From assembly GCF_900110605.1 (NCBI RefSeq), contig NZ_FOFI01000007.1, positions 114,344-178,343 on the forward strand: a stretch of DNA of 64,000 bases, written 5' to 3'. Below, in pieces: positions 45,117-54,289 of this stretch. The notes beneath the pieces were generated by a model. That model was not told where the DNA came from. It worked only from the letters and a program-made list of their open reading frames with translations, and did no database searches. Both the position numbers and the translations under genes were made by a program. This DNA is from Epilithonimonas lactis (GTDB taxonomy: Bacteria > Bacteroidota > Bacteroidia > Flavobacteriales > Weeksellaceae). Positions within the stretch are counted from its first letter, which is position 1. Each line of letters starts with the position of its first letter.

Positions 45117-46235
45117 ATGAAAGAGATCAATGATATTGTAAAAGCTTACCGAGAAGCAAAGGGCAATGGTCTAAAGACTGCCTTGGCAACGGTCGTGAAG
45201 GTTGATGGTTCCTCCTACCGTCAGCCCGGCGCAAGAATGCTGGTGACAGAAGATGGACAACTTACGGGCGCGATCAGCGGTGGATGTCTGGAAGGTGATG
45301 CCTTGAAAAAAGCGGTATTGGCTATTCATCAAAAAAATAACAAGCTAATTACTTACGACACCAGCAATCCTGATGATGTAGAATTTGGTGTTCAGTTAGG
45401 TTGCAATGGAATTGTCCATATCTTGTTTGAATATATTGATGAAAACGCGGCTCAAAATCCAATTTCTCTTTTGGAAAAGACAACGGAAGGCCGGAATGAA
45501 GCCGTTGTTACAACGATATTTTCATTAGAGAAAAAAAATACTCAGATCGGAACTATTGCATCGATTATCAATCAAGAAGTCACATTATTGAATCCAAATA
45601 CAATTTCAGAAACTGAACTATTAAACTTTTCTTCACAAGTTTTCGAAGCGAAAAAAAATGTGATCAGAAAAGCTTCATCCAATGAGATCTTATTGCAATA
45701 TATTCCGCCGAAAACCACATTGATCATCGCAGGAGCAGGAAATGACGTTAAACCTTTGGTAGAGACAGCGTCAATCCTTGGTTGGAAAATAATTCTTGCC
45801 GATGGAAGAGCTACCCACGCACAAAAAAAGCGGTTCCCAAAAGCGGACGATGTTCTTCTTGCCACGCCCGAGGAGATCATTAACAAGATCGAAATCGACG
45901 AGTCAAACATTTTTGTTTTGATGACGCACAATTACAATTATGATCTGGCATTGCTAAAACTGATCATTCATAGGCCTTTAAAATATATCGGTCTTTTGGG
46001 TCCGAAGACAAAACTTGACAGAATGATCGAAGATATGACCAGTTCTGGTATGGTGATTGGTAATGAAGAGCTAAATAAACTTTTCGGACCAGTCGGTTTG
46101 GATATTGGCGCAGAGACTTCGGAAGAGATTGCCATTTCAGTAGTAGCGGAAATACAGGCAGTTTTGAATCAACGAAAAGGTCTATCTCTAAGAGATAAAA
46201 AAGAAAAAATTCATACTGATATTGTCAGTAATTAA
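45117..46235 (+). CDS. xdhC: XdhC family Moco chaperone
   Basis: 372 residues. The N-terminal XdhC/CoxI domain (VKVDGSSYRQPGARMLVTED, then AISGGCLEGDAL with a likely sulfur-handling Cys) is followed by a Rossmann-type domain (TTLIIAGAGNDVKPLVETAS) and a C-terminal extension (FGPVGLDIGAETSEEIAISV). XdhC proteins bind sulfurated Moco and insert it into xanthine-dehydrogenase-type enzymes, here presumably the two aldehyde oxidoreductases. It starts the plus-strand Moco operon. Confidence 0.9.
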   Translation: MKEINDIVKAYREAKGNGLKTALATVVKVDGSSYRQPGARMLVTEDGQLTGAISGGCLEGDALKKAVLAIHQKNNKLITYDTSNPDDVEFGVQLGCNGIVHILFEYIDENAAQNPISLLEKTTEGRNEAVVTTIFSLEKKNTQIGTIASIINQEVTLLNPNTISETELLNFSSQVFEAKKNVIRKASSNEILLQYIPPKTTLIIAGAGNDVKPLVETASILGWKIILADGRATHAQKKRFPKADDVLLATPEEIINKIEIDESNIFVLMTHNYNYDLALLKLIIHRPLKYIGLLGPKTKLDRMIEDMTSSGMVIGNEELNKLFGPVGLDIGAETSEEIAISVVAEIQAVLNQRKGLSLRDKKEKIHTDIVSN

Positions 46236-46246
46236 ATAAAAAAGTA

Positions 46247-47227
46247 ATGCTGACCGATCAATTTGGACGAACCCATAATTACCTGCGGATATCTTTGACC
46301 GATAATTGCAACCTGCGCTGCTTCTACTGTATGCCAGAAGAAAATTATGATTTCACACCAAATTCAAAGCTGATGCAGGTAGATGAGATCGATACCATTG
46401 CCAAATTATTTGTGCAACACGGTGTCAATAAGATCAGACTCACTGGTGGAGAACCTTTCGTGAGAAAAGATGCTTCAAAGATCATCAGCAATCTTGGAAA
46501 ATTACCGGTTCAATTGACCTGCACCACAAACGGAATTCGCATAGACGATATGCTTCCTGAAATTATCAAAGCCAACTTCCACAGCATCAATATCAGCCTT
46601 GACACTTTAAAGAAAGATAAATTTCTGAAGATCACACGTCGGGATTATTTTGACAGAGTGTTTAGAAATATCGATCTATTACTAAAGAATAACATCAAGA
46701 CCAAGATCAATGTGGTAGCGATGAAAGGTGTCAACGGTGATGAGATCTCGGATTTTATTTCATTTACAAAAAATAATCCTGTGGATATTCGGTTTATCGA
46801 ATTTATGCCGTTCAGCGGGAACCAATGGAGCAGCAACCAAGTGATGACGCAGATGGAAATTCTGGATATCATTGATGAAAACTATGACTTCACTCCCTTG
46901 CCGATTGGTCCGAATGATACCGCAAAAAGCTACAGCATCAAAGGTCACCAGGGAAGTTTTTCCATCATCAGTACTATGAGCGAGCCGTTTTGTAGTGGCT
47001 GCAACAGAATAAGACTAACGGCTGACGGAAAATTGAAAAATTGCCTATTCTCAAAACAAGAAACTGATCTGCTAACACCTTTGCGAAGTGGTCAGGATAT
47101 TTTACCGATCATCGAAAGTACAATCTGGTCTAAGGCAAAAATACAAGGCGGACAATTGAATGAGCAATTTGAAAAGATCAATGCTTCGATCATCGAGAAC
47201 AGAAGTATGATCACAATCGGTGGATAA
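46247..47227 (+). CDS. moaA: GTP 3',8-cyclase MoaA
   Basis: 326 residues. Radical-SAM enzyme for the first Moco step. The N-terminal [4Fe-4S] motif is in DNCNLRCFYCMPEENY (CxxxCxxC) and the C-terminal cluster in FCSGCNRIRLTADGKLKNC. The GGEPF motif (TGGEPFVRKDASKI) and TTNGI are in place. The C-terminus ends in IGG, the GG tail important for activity. It follows xdhC by 11 bases and abuts mocA. Confidence 0.97.
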   Translation: MLTDQFGRTHNYLRISLTDNCNLRCFYCMPEENYDFTPNSKLMQVDEIDTIAKLFVQHGVNKIRLTGGEPFVRKDASKIISNLGKLPVQLTCTTNGIRIDDMLPEIIKANFHSINISLDTLKKDKFLKITRRDYFDRVFRNIDLLLKNNIKTKINVVAMKGVNGDEISDFISFTKNNPVDIRFIEFMPFSGNQWSSNQVMTQMEILDIIDENYDFTPLPIGPNDTAKSYSIKGHQGSFSIISTMSEPFCSGCNRIRLTADGKLKNCLFSKQETDLLTPLRSGQDILPIIESTIWSKAKIQGGQLNEQFEKINASIIENRSMITIGG

Positions 47228-47824
47228 ATGAAAAATACTGGAATCATATTATTGGCAGCAGGAAATTCCTCGAGGATGGGAACTGCAAAACAGCTTCTCT
47301 CCTACCAAGGAAAAACGTTTCTAGACAGAACCATTGATACAGCGCTGGAAGTTTTCAACCAAAATCACATCACCCTGGTGTTAGGTGCCGACCACAATGA
47401 GATAGCTTCGAAAATCGAGAATAAAAACGTAAAGATTTCCATTAATGATGATTGGCAATCTGGAATGGCTTCCTCAATAAAAGTGGGACTCAAAACCTTA
47501 ATAAAGCAGTTTCCGGATATAGAGCATTGTTTTATTTCGGTCTGTGATCAGCCTTATTTGACCAGCGAAATTTTTACGGAGATGTTCCAACTTAAAGAAA
47601 ATTCAAACAAGGAGATCATCGCGGCTCGGTATTCCGATACAATAGGTGTTCCGGCTTTATTTTCTAAAAAATATTTTGAGGTTTTGATGGAACTTTCAGG
47701 TGAGCAAGGTGCGAAGAAAATCATTCAGCGAAATATGGAAGATGTAGAAACCTTCGAATTTGAAAATGGCGCAATTGATATTGATACGAAAGTGGATTAT
47801 GAAAATTTAAAATCAAAAGAATGA
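47228..47824 (+). CDS. mocA: molybdenum cofactor cytidylyltransferase-like NTP transferase (MocA type)
   Basis: 198 residues. The N-terminus GIILLAAGNSSRMGTAKQLL is the nucleotidyltransferase G-rich loop with the MG(x)3K substitution of MocA; the later motif is CFISVCDQPYLTS. MocA makes the cytidylated cofactor used by xanthine-dehydrogenase-type enzymes, which fits the two oxidoreductases next door. It starts directly at the moaA stop and overlaps moeA by four bases. Confidence 0.88.
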   Translation: MKNTGIILLAAGNSSRMGTAKQLLSYQGKTFLDRTIDTALEVFNQNHITLVLGADHNEIASKIENKNVKISINDDWQSGMASSIKVGLKTLIKQFPDIEHCFISVCDQPYLTSEIFTEMFQLKENSNKEIIAARYSDTIGVPALFSKKYFEVLMELSGEQGAKKIIQRNMEDVETFEFENGAIDIDTKVDYENLKSKE

Positions 47825-48999
47825 TCAGCGTACAAGAAGCTCAGAACATCATCAATCAAAATATTCCGAAAGAAAAACATCAGATTCTCCCTTTAAAAGA
47901 AGCATTTGGTTACACGACTTCGGAAGATATCTATTCAAAATATAATATTCCAAATTTTTCCCAATCATCGATGGATGGTTACGCGATCCGTTTTGAAGAT
48001 AAAGATTTAAAACTAAAAATTGTAGGCGAAATGTCTGCTGGAACTACAGAACCGTTTCAGCTTGAAAATGGAACAGCTTGCAGGATTTTCACTGGTGCGC
48101 CACTTCCGATTGGTGCAGATACAGTGGTGATGCAAGAGAAAATTAAAATCGAAAATAATGATTATCTGATTATTGAAGATTATGACCTTGAAAAAAAATT
48201 AAATATAAGAGATGCCGGAAGTGATGCAAAGAAAGATACTATTGCAATTAGCAAAGACAGCTATCTTTCAGCTGCTGCCATCGGTTATCTGGCTGGGATT
48301 GGATGTACGGAAGTTCCAGTTTATGCACAGCCTTCAGTTTCGTTGATCTTAACTGGTAATGAATTGGTGCAACCAGGGAACAATTTGGAATTCGGTCAGG
48401 TTTTCGAATCCAATTCCTATCAGCTTGAAAGTGTTCTGAAGCAATGCGGCATTAATTCGATAGAAACATTTTGGGTAAAAGATGATCCTCTGGAAGTTGA
48501 AAAAACCCTGAACTTGGCGATTTCAAAAACAGACATTGTGATCTTGGTTGGCGGCGTAAGCGTCGGCGACTACGATTACGTCATTGATGCTACAAAAAAA
48601 TGTGGAATTGAACAGCAGTTTCATAAGATCAGACAAAAACCAGGCAAACCGTTTTATTTTGGAACCAAAGATGAAAAACTGGTCTTTGGATTACCGGGAA
48701 ATCCATCTTCGGCGTTGACTTGTTTCTATTTGTACATCGTGCCTGTGCTTTCTAAAATCATGAAACGTCCAACAATCACCGAAAAGACCAAAGCAACTAC
48801 AACATCTTCCTACAAGAAAAAAGCTGGCCTGACGCATTTTCTCAAAGCAACATACGCTGACGGAAAAGTCACGCCACTTCACGCGCAGGAATCTTACCGT
48901 CTGCAATCCTTTGCAGAAGCCAATTGTTTGATGATCTTGCCGGAAAATTCAGAAGGTTGTGAAAAAGATGAGGTTGTAGAAATCATATTATTAAAATAA
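47821..48999 (+). CDS. moeA: molybdopterin molybdotransferase MoeA
   Basis: 392 residues. Inserts molybdate into adenylylated molybdopterin. Seen: SSMDGYAIRFED near the N-terminus, IFTGAPLPIGADTVVMQEK, LTGNELVQPG, VGGVSVGDYDYV and FGLPGNPSSALTCFYLYIVP, in the order of domains I-IV. It is coupled to mocA by ATGA. Confidence 0.96.
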   Translation: MISVQEAQNIINQNIPKEKHQILPLKEAFGYTTSEDIYSKYNIPNFSQSSMDGYAIRFEDKDLKLKIVGEMSAGTTEPFQLENGTACRIFTGAPLPIGADTVVMQEKIKIENNDYLIIEDYDLEKKLNIRDAGSDAKKDTIAISKDSYLSAAAIGYLAGIGCTEVPVYAQPSVSLILTGNELVQPGNNLEFGQVFESNSYQLESVLKQCGINSIETFWVKDDPLEVEKTLNLAISKTDIVILVGGVSVGDYDYVIDATKKCGIEQQFHKIRQKPGKPFYFGTKDEKLVFGLPGNPSSALTCFYLYIVPVLSKIMKRPTITEKTKATTTSSYKKKAGLTHFLKATYADGKVTPLHAQESYRLQSFAEANCLMILPENSEGCEKDEVVEIILLK

Positions 49000-49009
49000 A
49001 GATCGAGGA

Positions 49010-49744
49010 ATGAATGTAGAAATATTTTATTTGATTTTATTTGTCATCGCAGCTTTGTATGCGGCAGTCGGACACGGCGGTGCAAGCGGCTATTTGGCTT
49101 TGATGGCTTTGTACGGCGTCGCTCCAAAAGAGATGAAACCGACCGCTCTCGTCTTGAATTTGTTCGTATCATTGACCGCTTTCATACAATATTACAGAGG
49201 CGGACATTTCAAACTCAGAACCTTTATTCCAATTGCAATTGCGTCTATTCCACTGGCTTTTGTTGGCGGCATGATCCATATCGAAGACCATTTGTACAAA
49301 CGGATATTAGGTGTCTTGTTACTTTTTCCTGTCATCAGATTTTTCTTTTTCAAAAGTCCGGAAGACAGCGAACTCAAGGATCCTCAAATCTATCTTTCAT
49401 TGATATTCGGAGGAATTATTGGATTGCTTTCTGGGATGATAGGCATTGGTGGCGGAATCTTACTTTCTCCGGTTCTGATTCTATTGAAATGGACCAATCA
49501 AAAACAAACGGCAGCCATCAGCGCAGCTTTTATCTTTGTCAACTCTGTCGCAGGATTAGGCGGAATGTTCACCAAAGAGATTTCATTTACAAATGATATG
49601 TGGATGTATATTGTTTGTGCATTTGCCGGTGGATTGTTAGGTTCTTACTTGGCATCCAAAAAACTAAATCAAAATGGATTGAAATATGTCCTCGCGGTCG
49701 TACTTTTGATGGCTTCCTACAAATTAATTTCAAGCACCATTTAA
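49010..49744 (+). CDS. TauE/SafE family (sulfite exporter-like) membrane protein
   Basis: 244 residues with seven or eight hydrophobic segments. Hallmarks: the early GHGGASGYLALMALYGV with the TALVLNLFVSL helix, and the mirror half GLLSGMIGIGGGILLSPVLI. Family members export sulfite, sulfoacetate or similar anions. Its place inside the Moco operon suggests a job tied to it, perhaps sulfur anions or oxyanions, but the substrate is unknown. Confidence 0.85.
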   Translation: MNVEIFYLILFVIAALYAAVGHGGASGYLALMALYGVAPKEMKPTALVLNLFVSLTAFIQYYRGGHFKLRTFIPIAIASIPLAFVGGMIHIEDHLYKRILGVLLLFPVIRFFFFKSPEDSELKDPQIYLSLIFGGIIGLLSGMIGIGGGILLSPVLILLKWTNQKQTAAISAAFIFVNSVAGLGGMFTKEISFTNDMWMYIVCAFAGGLLGSYLASKKLNQNGLKYVLAVVLLMASYKLISSTI

Positions 49745-49754
49745 AAATTTAAAA

Positions 49755-50240
49755 ATGAAAAATTTTATATTATTAATATCTTTTCTTCTCACTACTCTAA
49801 GCTTTGCCCAATCGAAAAGCTTTGAGATCATTGATCCTGACAATCAAAAAACAATAGTCACAGCTGCAGATCTATCAAAATATTCAAAACATACAGTCGA
49901 TAGTATTCAAATCACCAATCATTTGAAGGAATATCGCTCGACGATTAAGAATGTGAAAGGTGTTTTGCTTCGAGACGTTCTTTCCAAAGTTTCATTTAAG
50001 GAGAAATCGCCAAAGGTTTTAAGCGAATATTACATTGTTTGCGTTGCAGAAGACGGCTACAAAGTGGTTTTTTCCTGGAACGAGATTTTCAATACTTCTG
50101 TTGGTGACAGTGTTCTCATCATTCCGGAAATTGAAGGCAGACCAAAAGATGGCATATCAACCCTGTCGCCAACCGACTTTGCGACAGGAAGACGCTATGT
50201 CAAAATGCTGAAAACAATCCAACTTAAAAAAATAGATTAA
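49755..50240 (+). CDS. exported molybdopterin-oxidoreductase-like (SUOX fold) small protein
   Basis: 161 residues with signal peptide MKNFILLISFLLTTLSFAQ. The rest resembles the sulfite-oxidase-type fold in short form: NVKGVLLRDVLSKV, then YIVCVAEDGYKVVFSWNEIF and the C-terminal RYVKMLKTIQL. One Cys (in YIVCVAEDGY) is present, not at the place I would expect for the Mo ligand, so it may not bind Moco, or may bind it loosely. It overlaps moaD by one base. Confidence 0.6.
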   Translation: MKNFILLISFLLTTLSFAQSKSFEIIDPDNQKTIVTAADLSKYSKHTVDSIQITNHLKEYRSTIKNVKGVLLRDVLSKVSFKEKSPKVLSEYYIVCVAEDGYKVVFSWNEIFNTSVGDSVLIIPEIEGRPKDGISTLSPTDFATGRRYVKMLKTIQLKKID

Positions 50241-50470
50241 TGGCCAATATTAAGATCATAAGCTTTGGCAGATTGAAAGAAATTATAGGTTCAGATCTTG
50301 AATGGGAAGCTGAAAACTCTGATGAATTGTTGAATCAGCTTAATGAGAAATTTCCTGAGCTTGAAGATTTAAAGCTTAGAATCGCGGTCAATCAATCGAT
50401 CATTTCAGAAAATACAGAATTAAAAAATAACGACGTGGTAGCTTTGATGCCACCCTATTCAGGCGGATAA
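50240..50470 (+). CDS. moaD: MoaD, molybdopterin synthase sulfur carrier
   Basis: 76 residues. Ubiquitin-like carrier with the C-terminal GG (ALMPPYSGG) that is adenylylated by MoeB and thiocarboxylated. Middle part FPELEDLKLRIAVNQSII matches MoaD. One base before moeB. Confidence 0.9.
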   Translation: MANIKIISFGRLKEIIGSDLEWEAENSDELLNQLNEKFPELEDLKLRIAVNQSIISENTELKNNDVVALMPPYSGG

Positions 50471-50471
50471 T

Positions 50472-51584
50472 ATGATGTTGAATTTGGAACGATACGACAG
50501 ACAGATCAAACTCCAGGGTTTCGGTATCGAAGCTCAGGAAAAATTGGCATCAGCAAAGGTTCTTGTAATCGGTGCTGGTGGTTTGGGCTGTCCTGTTCTT
50601 CAATATCTGACCGCGGCAGGCGTTGGAAATATTGGCATTTTAGATCATGATCGAGTTTCGCTCAGCAATTTGCATAGACAGATCCTCTACACAACGAGTG
50701 ACATCGGGAAGCTAAAGACCAAAGCTGCATTTGAGAGGCTTAGTTCAATGAATCCTGAGATTCAAATCAATGTCATTTCTGAGAGAATTAGTACAAAAAA
50801 TGCCATTCAGATTTTATCTCATTATGATCATATCATTGATTGCACGGATAATTTTCCAACACGATATTTGCTAGATGATGCCTGCAGGATCTTGAAAAAG
50901 CCTTTGATATTCGGGGCAATCTATCAGTATGAAGGTCAAATCGCTGTTTTCAATGTTGAAGATAAGAAAGGATCGTCAACGAATTATAGAGATCTTTTTC
51001 CTCAACCGCCAAAACCCGGAGAAGTTCCGGATTGTAATGATGCTGGTGTTATTGGCGTTTTACCCGGAATTATTGGAACGTTGCAGGCGACAGAAGCGAT
51101 CAAGCTGATCACAGGAATCGGAGAACCACTGATCAATAGATTAATGACCATCAATGTTCTGGATTATCAAACTGCCATTTTCGAAATGCCTGCAGAGAAT
51201 CTGACAGACAAATATATTCCTTCTACGATAATGGAATTTGAGATGATGGATTATAAAGTTCAGTGCGGAATAAAGCAGATTGGAATTAAAAATATTTCTC
51301 CTGCAGAATTTTATTCAATTTCAAAACTTCCAGAAACCACCATCATTGATGTACGAGAGATCGATGAATATCCCAAGCTTGAGATTCCCTATTTATCGAT
51401 ACCTTTATCTCAATTAAAAGAAAATTCAACACAAATAAAACACAAGAATGTCATTGTAGTTTGTCAGTCAGGTAAGAGAAGTCTTGCAGGTGCGCAAGTT
51501 TTACAGGAAATTCTTGGTTCTGATTACAACATCAGCCATTTGGAAGGTGGCATCAATCAATTAAATCAAAAGATCAATGAGTAA
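50472..51584 (+). CDS. moeB: MoeB/ThiF-type adenylyltransferase fused to a rhodanese domain
   Basis: 370 residues. The N-terminal E1-like domain has VIGAGGLGCPVLQYLTAAGV, ILDHDRVSLSNLHRQILYTT and DCTDNFPTRYLLDDAC, and a candidate thiol in PDCNDAGVIGVLPGI. A C-terminal rhodanese domain (residues about 280-370) carries an active-site Cys in VVCQSGKRSLAGAQ. I do not see the usual CxxC zinc pairs. The fusion both adenylylates MoaD and may pass it sulfur. It overlaps moaE by eight bases. Confidence 0.92.
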   Translation: MMLNLERYDRQIKLQGFGIEAQEKLASAKVLVIGAGGLGCPVLQYLTAAGVGNIGILDHDRVSLSNLHRQILYTTSDIGKLKTKAAFERLSSMNPEIQINVISERISTKNAIQILSHYDHIIDCTDNFPTRYLLDDACRILKKPLIFGAIYQYEGQIAVFNVEDKKGSSTNYRDLFPQPPKPGEVPDCNDAGVIGVLPGIIGTLQATEAIKLITGIGEPLINRLMTINVLDYQTAIFEMPAENLTDKYIPSTIMEFEMMDYKVQCGIKQIGIKNISPAEFYSISKLPETTIIDVREIDEYPKLEIPYLSIPLSQLKENSTQIKHKNVIVVCQSGKRSLAGAQVLQEILGSDYNISHLEGGINQLNQKINE

Positions 51585-52014
51585 GATCAAAAACATATTT
51601 CAGCATTCACCCATATCGCCGTTGTTTATCGCAGAAAGTATCACAAAACATTCTTCGAAGACGGAAATTGGGGCACATCAGATCTTCTTGGGACAGATCC
51701 GTGCTGATAAAATTGACGACAAAACGGTAAAAGCCATTGAGTACACAGCTTATGAAGATTTGGCATTGAATCAAATGACCGAAATTCGAGAAGAGATATT
51801 TGCGAAATATGACATCACTTGTATGCATATCCATCACAGTCTTGGTATTGTGAATGCTGGCGAAATTTGTTTGTTTGTCTTCACTTCTTCCAAGCACAGA
51901 AAAGAGGCAACTTTGGCCTGTAATGAAGTGGTGGAACGCATTAAGAAGGAACTTCCGATCTGGGGAAAAGAGATATTTGAGGACGAAACACATCAATGGA
52001 AAATAAACCAATAA
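51577..52014 (+). CDS. moaE: MoaE, molybdopterin synthase large subunit
   Basis: 145 residues. Seen: GAHQIFLGQIRADKI (the VR-like loop), AIEYTAYEDLALNQMTEI, HHSLGIVNAGEICLFVFTSS, then HRKEATLACNEVVERIKKEL and PIWGKEIFED with the catalytic Lys region. It joins the dithiolene sulfurs with MoaD. It is followed three bases later by moaCB. Confidence 0.93.
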   Translation: MSKIKNIFQHSPISPLFIAESITKHSSKTEIGAHQIFLGQIRADKIDDKTVKAIEYTAYEDLALNQMTEIREEIFAKYDITCMHIHHSLGIVNAGEICLFVFTSSKHRKEATLACNEVVERIKKELPIWGKEIFEDETHQWKINQ

Positions 52015-52017
52015 GCC

Positions 52018-52926
52018 ATGGTAGATATTACTTTTAAAACTTTCACACTTAGAAAAGCGATCGCTGCGGCGACAATTAAAACTTCAAATATCTCGACCGT
52101 AGAAGCTGTGAAAAATGGAACAGTTCCAAAAGGCAACGTCCTGGAATTTGCTAGAGCTTCCGCATTGTTGGCCATCAAGAAAACGAGCGATGTAATTCCC
52201 GATTGTCATCCTTTGCCGGTTGAATTTGCTTCTATCAATTATGAAATGAATGACCTGAATATCAATATCACTGTTGAAGTTCACACGATTTACAAGACCG
52301 GTGTTGAAGTTGAGGCTATGCACGGCGCATCTGTAGCCGCTTTGGTGATCTATGATATGTTGAAACCTATCGATAAAAATGTTGAGATCTCCAACATCAA
52401 ACTGCTGGAAAAGCAGGGTGGAAAAAGCAATCAGAAAAATATTGATGCAGAAAATTTGAAAGCTGCGGTCGTGGTTTGCAGTGATTCTGTTTCGCAAGGC
52501 ATTAAAGAAGATACTTCAGGTAAATTCTTGGTCGATTCTCTTAACAATCAAGGAATCAATAACATTGACTACTATATTGTTCCCGATGATATGCTAGCCA
52601 TACGCAAACAAATCGAATTATATAAAAGCAAAGGCTGTGATCTGCTCCTATTTACAGGCGGCACAGGTTTGTCAGAACGTGATGTAACGCCAGAAGCCGT
52701 GAAGCCATTCATCACAAAGGAAATTCCAGGTGTTATGGAAACTGCCAGAAATTATGGACAAGACCGTGTGAAAACCTCAATGCTTTCCAGAGGAATTGCT
52801 GGTTTTTCTGATGATATGCTGATTTTAACTTTGCCTGGTTCCGCAGGCGCTGTGAAGGAATATGTACAAGCCTTGTTCCCGCAGATTTTGCATGTTTTTT
52901 CAGTGAAGAACGGAGATGGTCATTAA
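52018..52926 (+). CDS. moaCB: bifunctional MoaC-MoaB fusion
   Basis: 302 residues. Residues 1-140 are MoaC (cyclic pyranopterin monophosphate synthase): VDITFKTFTLRKAIAAATIK, then PDCHPLPVEFASINYEM and VEAMHGASVAALVIYDMLKP with the substrate-binding His and Lys/Glu residues. Residues 150-302 are MoaB/MogA (adenylylation): VVVCSDSVSQGIKEDTSG, FTGGTGLSERDVTPEAV and LTLPGSAGAVKEYVQALFPQ. Fusions of this order occur in Bacteroidota. It converges on the desulfurase with a 4-base overlap. Confidence 0.92.
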   Translation: MVDITFKTFTLRKAIAAATIKTSNISTVEAVKNGTVPKGNVLEFARASALLAIKKTSDVIPDCHPLPVEFASINYEMNDLNINITVEVHTIYKTGVEVEAMHGASVAALVIYDMLKPIDKNVEISNIKLLEKQGGKSNQKNIDAENLKAAVVVCSDSVSQGIKEDTSGKFLVDSLNNQGINNIDYYIVPDDMLAIRKQIELYKSKGCDLLLFTGGTGLSERDVTPEAVKPFITKEIPGVMETARNYGQDRVKTSMLSRGIAGFSDDMLILTLPGSAGAVKEYVQALFPQILHVFSVKNGDGH

Positions 52927-54062
52927 CTTTCTTTGCGTAGTTGAAGTACTATTTTCTCGATTTTTTCCACTGCAGTTTTAATCTCTGATATGGTAGTGAA
53001 CTTACCTAAACTCAATCTAATTGAAGAAAGCGCGTCCAGATCACTTATTCCCATTGCCTTCAAAACGTGAGATGGTTTGGATGTTGTCGCATTGCAAGCC
53101 GAACCGCTTGATACACAGATATTGCCGAGCGACAAGATCATCTGTTCAGAATTGACATTCGAAAAGCAAATATTAGAAGTGTTATAAATCCGATTGTCTT
53201 TGTCTCCGTTGATGAATGTGTTGGAAATTTTCAATAAATAATTTTCGAGTTCATCTCTTAGTTTTTTAATTTTTCGTGAATCCGAAGCCATTTCTTGCAA
53301 TGCTATTTCCGCCGCTTTTCCCATTCCGATGATTCCGGGAACATTCAAAGTGCCGCTTCGCAAGTTAAACTGCTGAGCTCCGCCGTGAATCTGCGCAACT
53401 ATATTTTTCTTAAGATGTGATGATACGTACAAAGCACCAATTCCCTTTGGTCCATAAAATTTGTGAGCCGAAAAAGCCATTATATCAATTCCAAGATCTT
53501 TGACATTCACCGGAATTTTCCCCACGGTCTGCGTCGCGTCACAGAAAACAAGACAATTTTTGTCGTGAGCGATTTTGGTAATTTCTTTGATTGGCTGGAT
53601 GACGCCTGTTTCATTGTTGACAAACATCACACAAACCATTAGTGTTTTATCAGTGATCGCATTTTTTAAATCATCCAAGTTGATCAGTCCATCTTTTCCT
53701 ACATCGAGATAAGTGACAGAAAATCCCTGCTGTTCAAGATTTTGACAAGTATCCAAAACAGCCTTGTGTTCGGTTTTGACTGTGATGATGTGATTTTTGC
53801 CATTCACTTTCTCAATCCCTTTCAACGCTAAATTGACAGCTTCCGTTGCGCCAGATGTATAAATGATCTCTTTTGGATTTGCCGATATCAATTCCGCGAT
53901 CTGTTCTCCAGCTTCATCAATCGCCTCTTTCATAGTAAGTCCGAACAAATGAGAACTTCCCGAATTGGCATATAAAGAATTAAAATAAGGAAGCATTGCA
54001 TCGACAACTCGCTGGTCAACAGGCGTTGTAGCATTGTAGTCCAAATAAACGAAATCTGTCAT
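52923..54062 (-). CDS. cysteine desulfurase (IscS/NifS type)
   Basis: 379 residues. PLP enzyme that takes sulfur from cysteine. Seen: LDYNATTPVDQRVVDAM near the N-terminus, SGATEAVNLALKGI, TEHKAVLDTC (His), the PLP-lysine in AFSAHKFYGPKGIGALYV and the active-site Cys loop in CVSSGSACNATTSKPSHVL. The loop is of the long (class I, IscS/NifS) kind. It converges on the Moco operon with a 4-base overlap. I infer it feeds sulfur to XdhC/Moco and to MoeB's rhodanese, but a general iron-sulfur role is also possible. Confidence 0.9.
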   Translation of the reverse strand: MTDFVYLDYNATTPVDQRVVDAMLPYFNSLYANSGSSHLFGLTMKEAIDEAGEQIAELISANPKEIIYTSGATEAVNLALKGIEKVNGKNHIITVKTEHKAVLDTCQNLEQQGFSVTYLDVGKDGLINLDDLKNAITDKTLMVCVMFVNNETGVIQPIKEITKIAHDKNCLVFCDATQTVGKIPVNVKDLGIDIMAFSAHKFYGPKGIGALYVSSHLKKNIVAQIHGGAQQFNLRSGTLNVPGIIGMGKAAEIALQEMASDSRKIKKLRDELENYLLKISNTFINGDKDNRIYNTSNICFSNVNSEQMILSLGNICVSSGSACNATTSKPSHVLKAMGISDLDALSSIRLSLGKFTTISEIKTAVEKIEKIVLQLRKES

Positions 54063-54289
54063 ATTATTAAAAAATAGAATAATTACAAGTTAGATAAATT
54101 TTATAAAATTATCACCAAGTTGATCAATTAAAACGATTCAAATACAAAGCCTGTAAGTCCATCAAAAACCATATCAACAAGTGTGGAATCTAGTGATGAT
54201 ACGCATTTGTCTACACTAATGTCAACACGATAAGTACGATAAACAGTGATTTTTAGAATAAATTTACTTAAACAATTAAATAGTATTAG

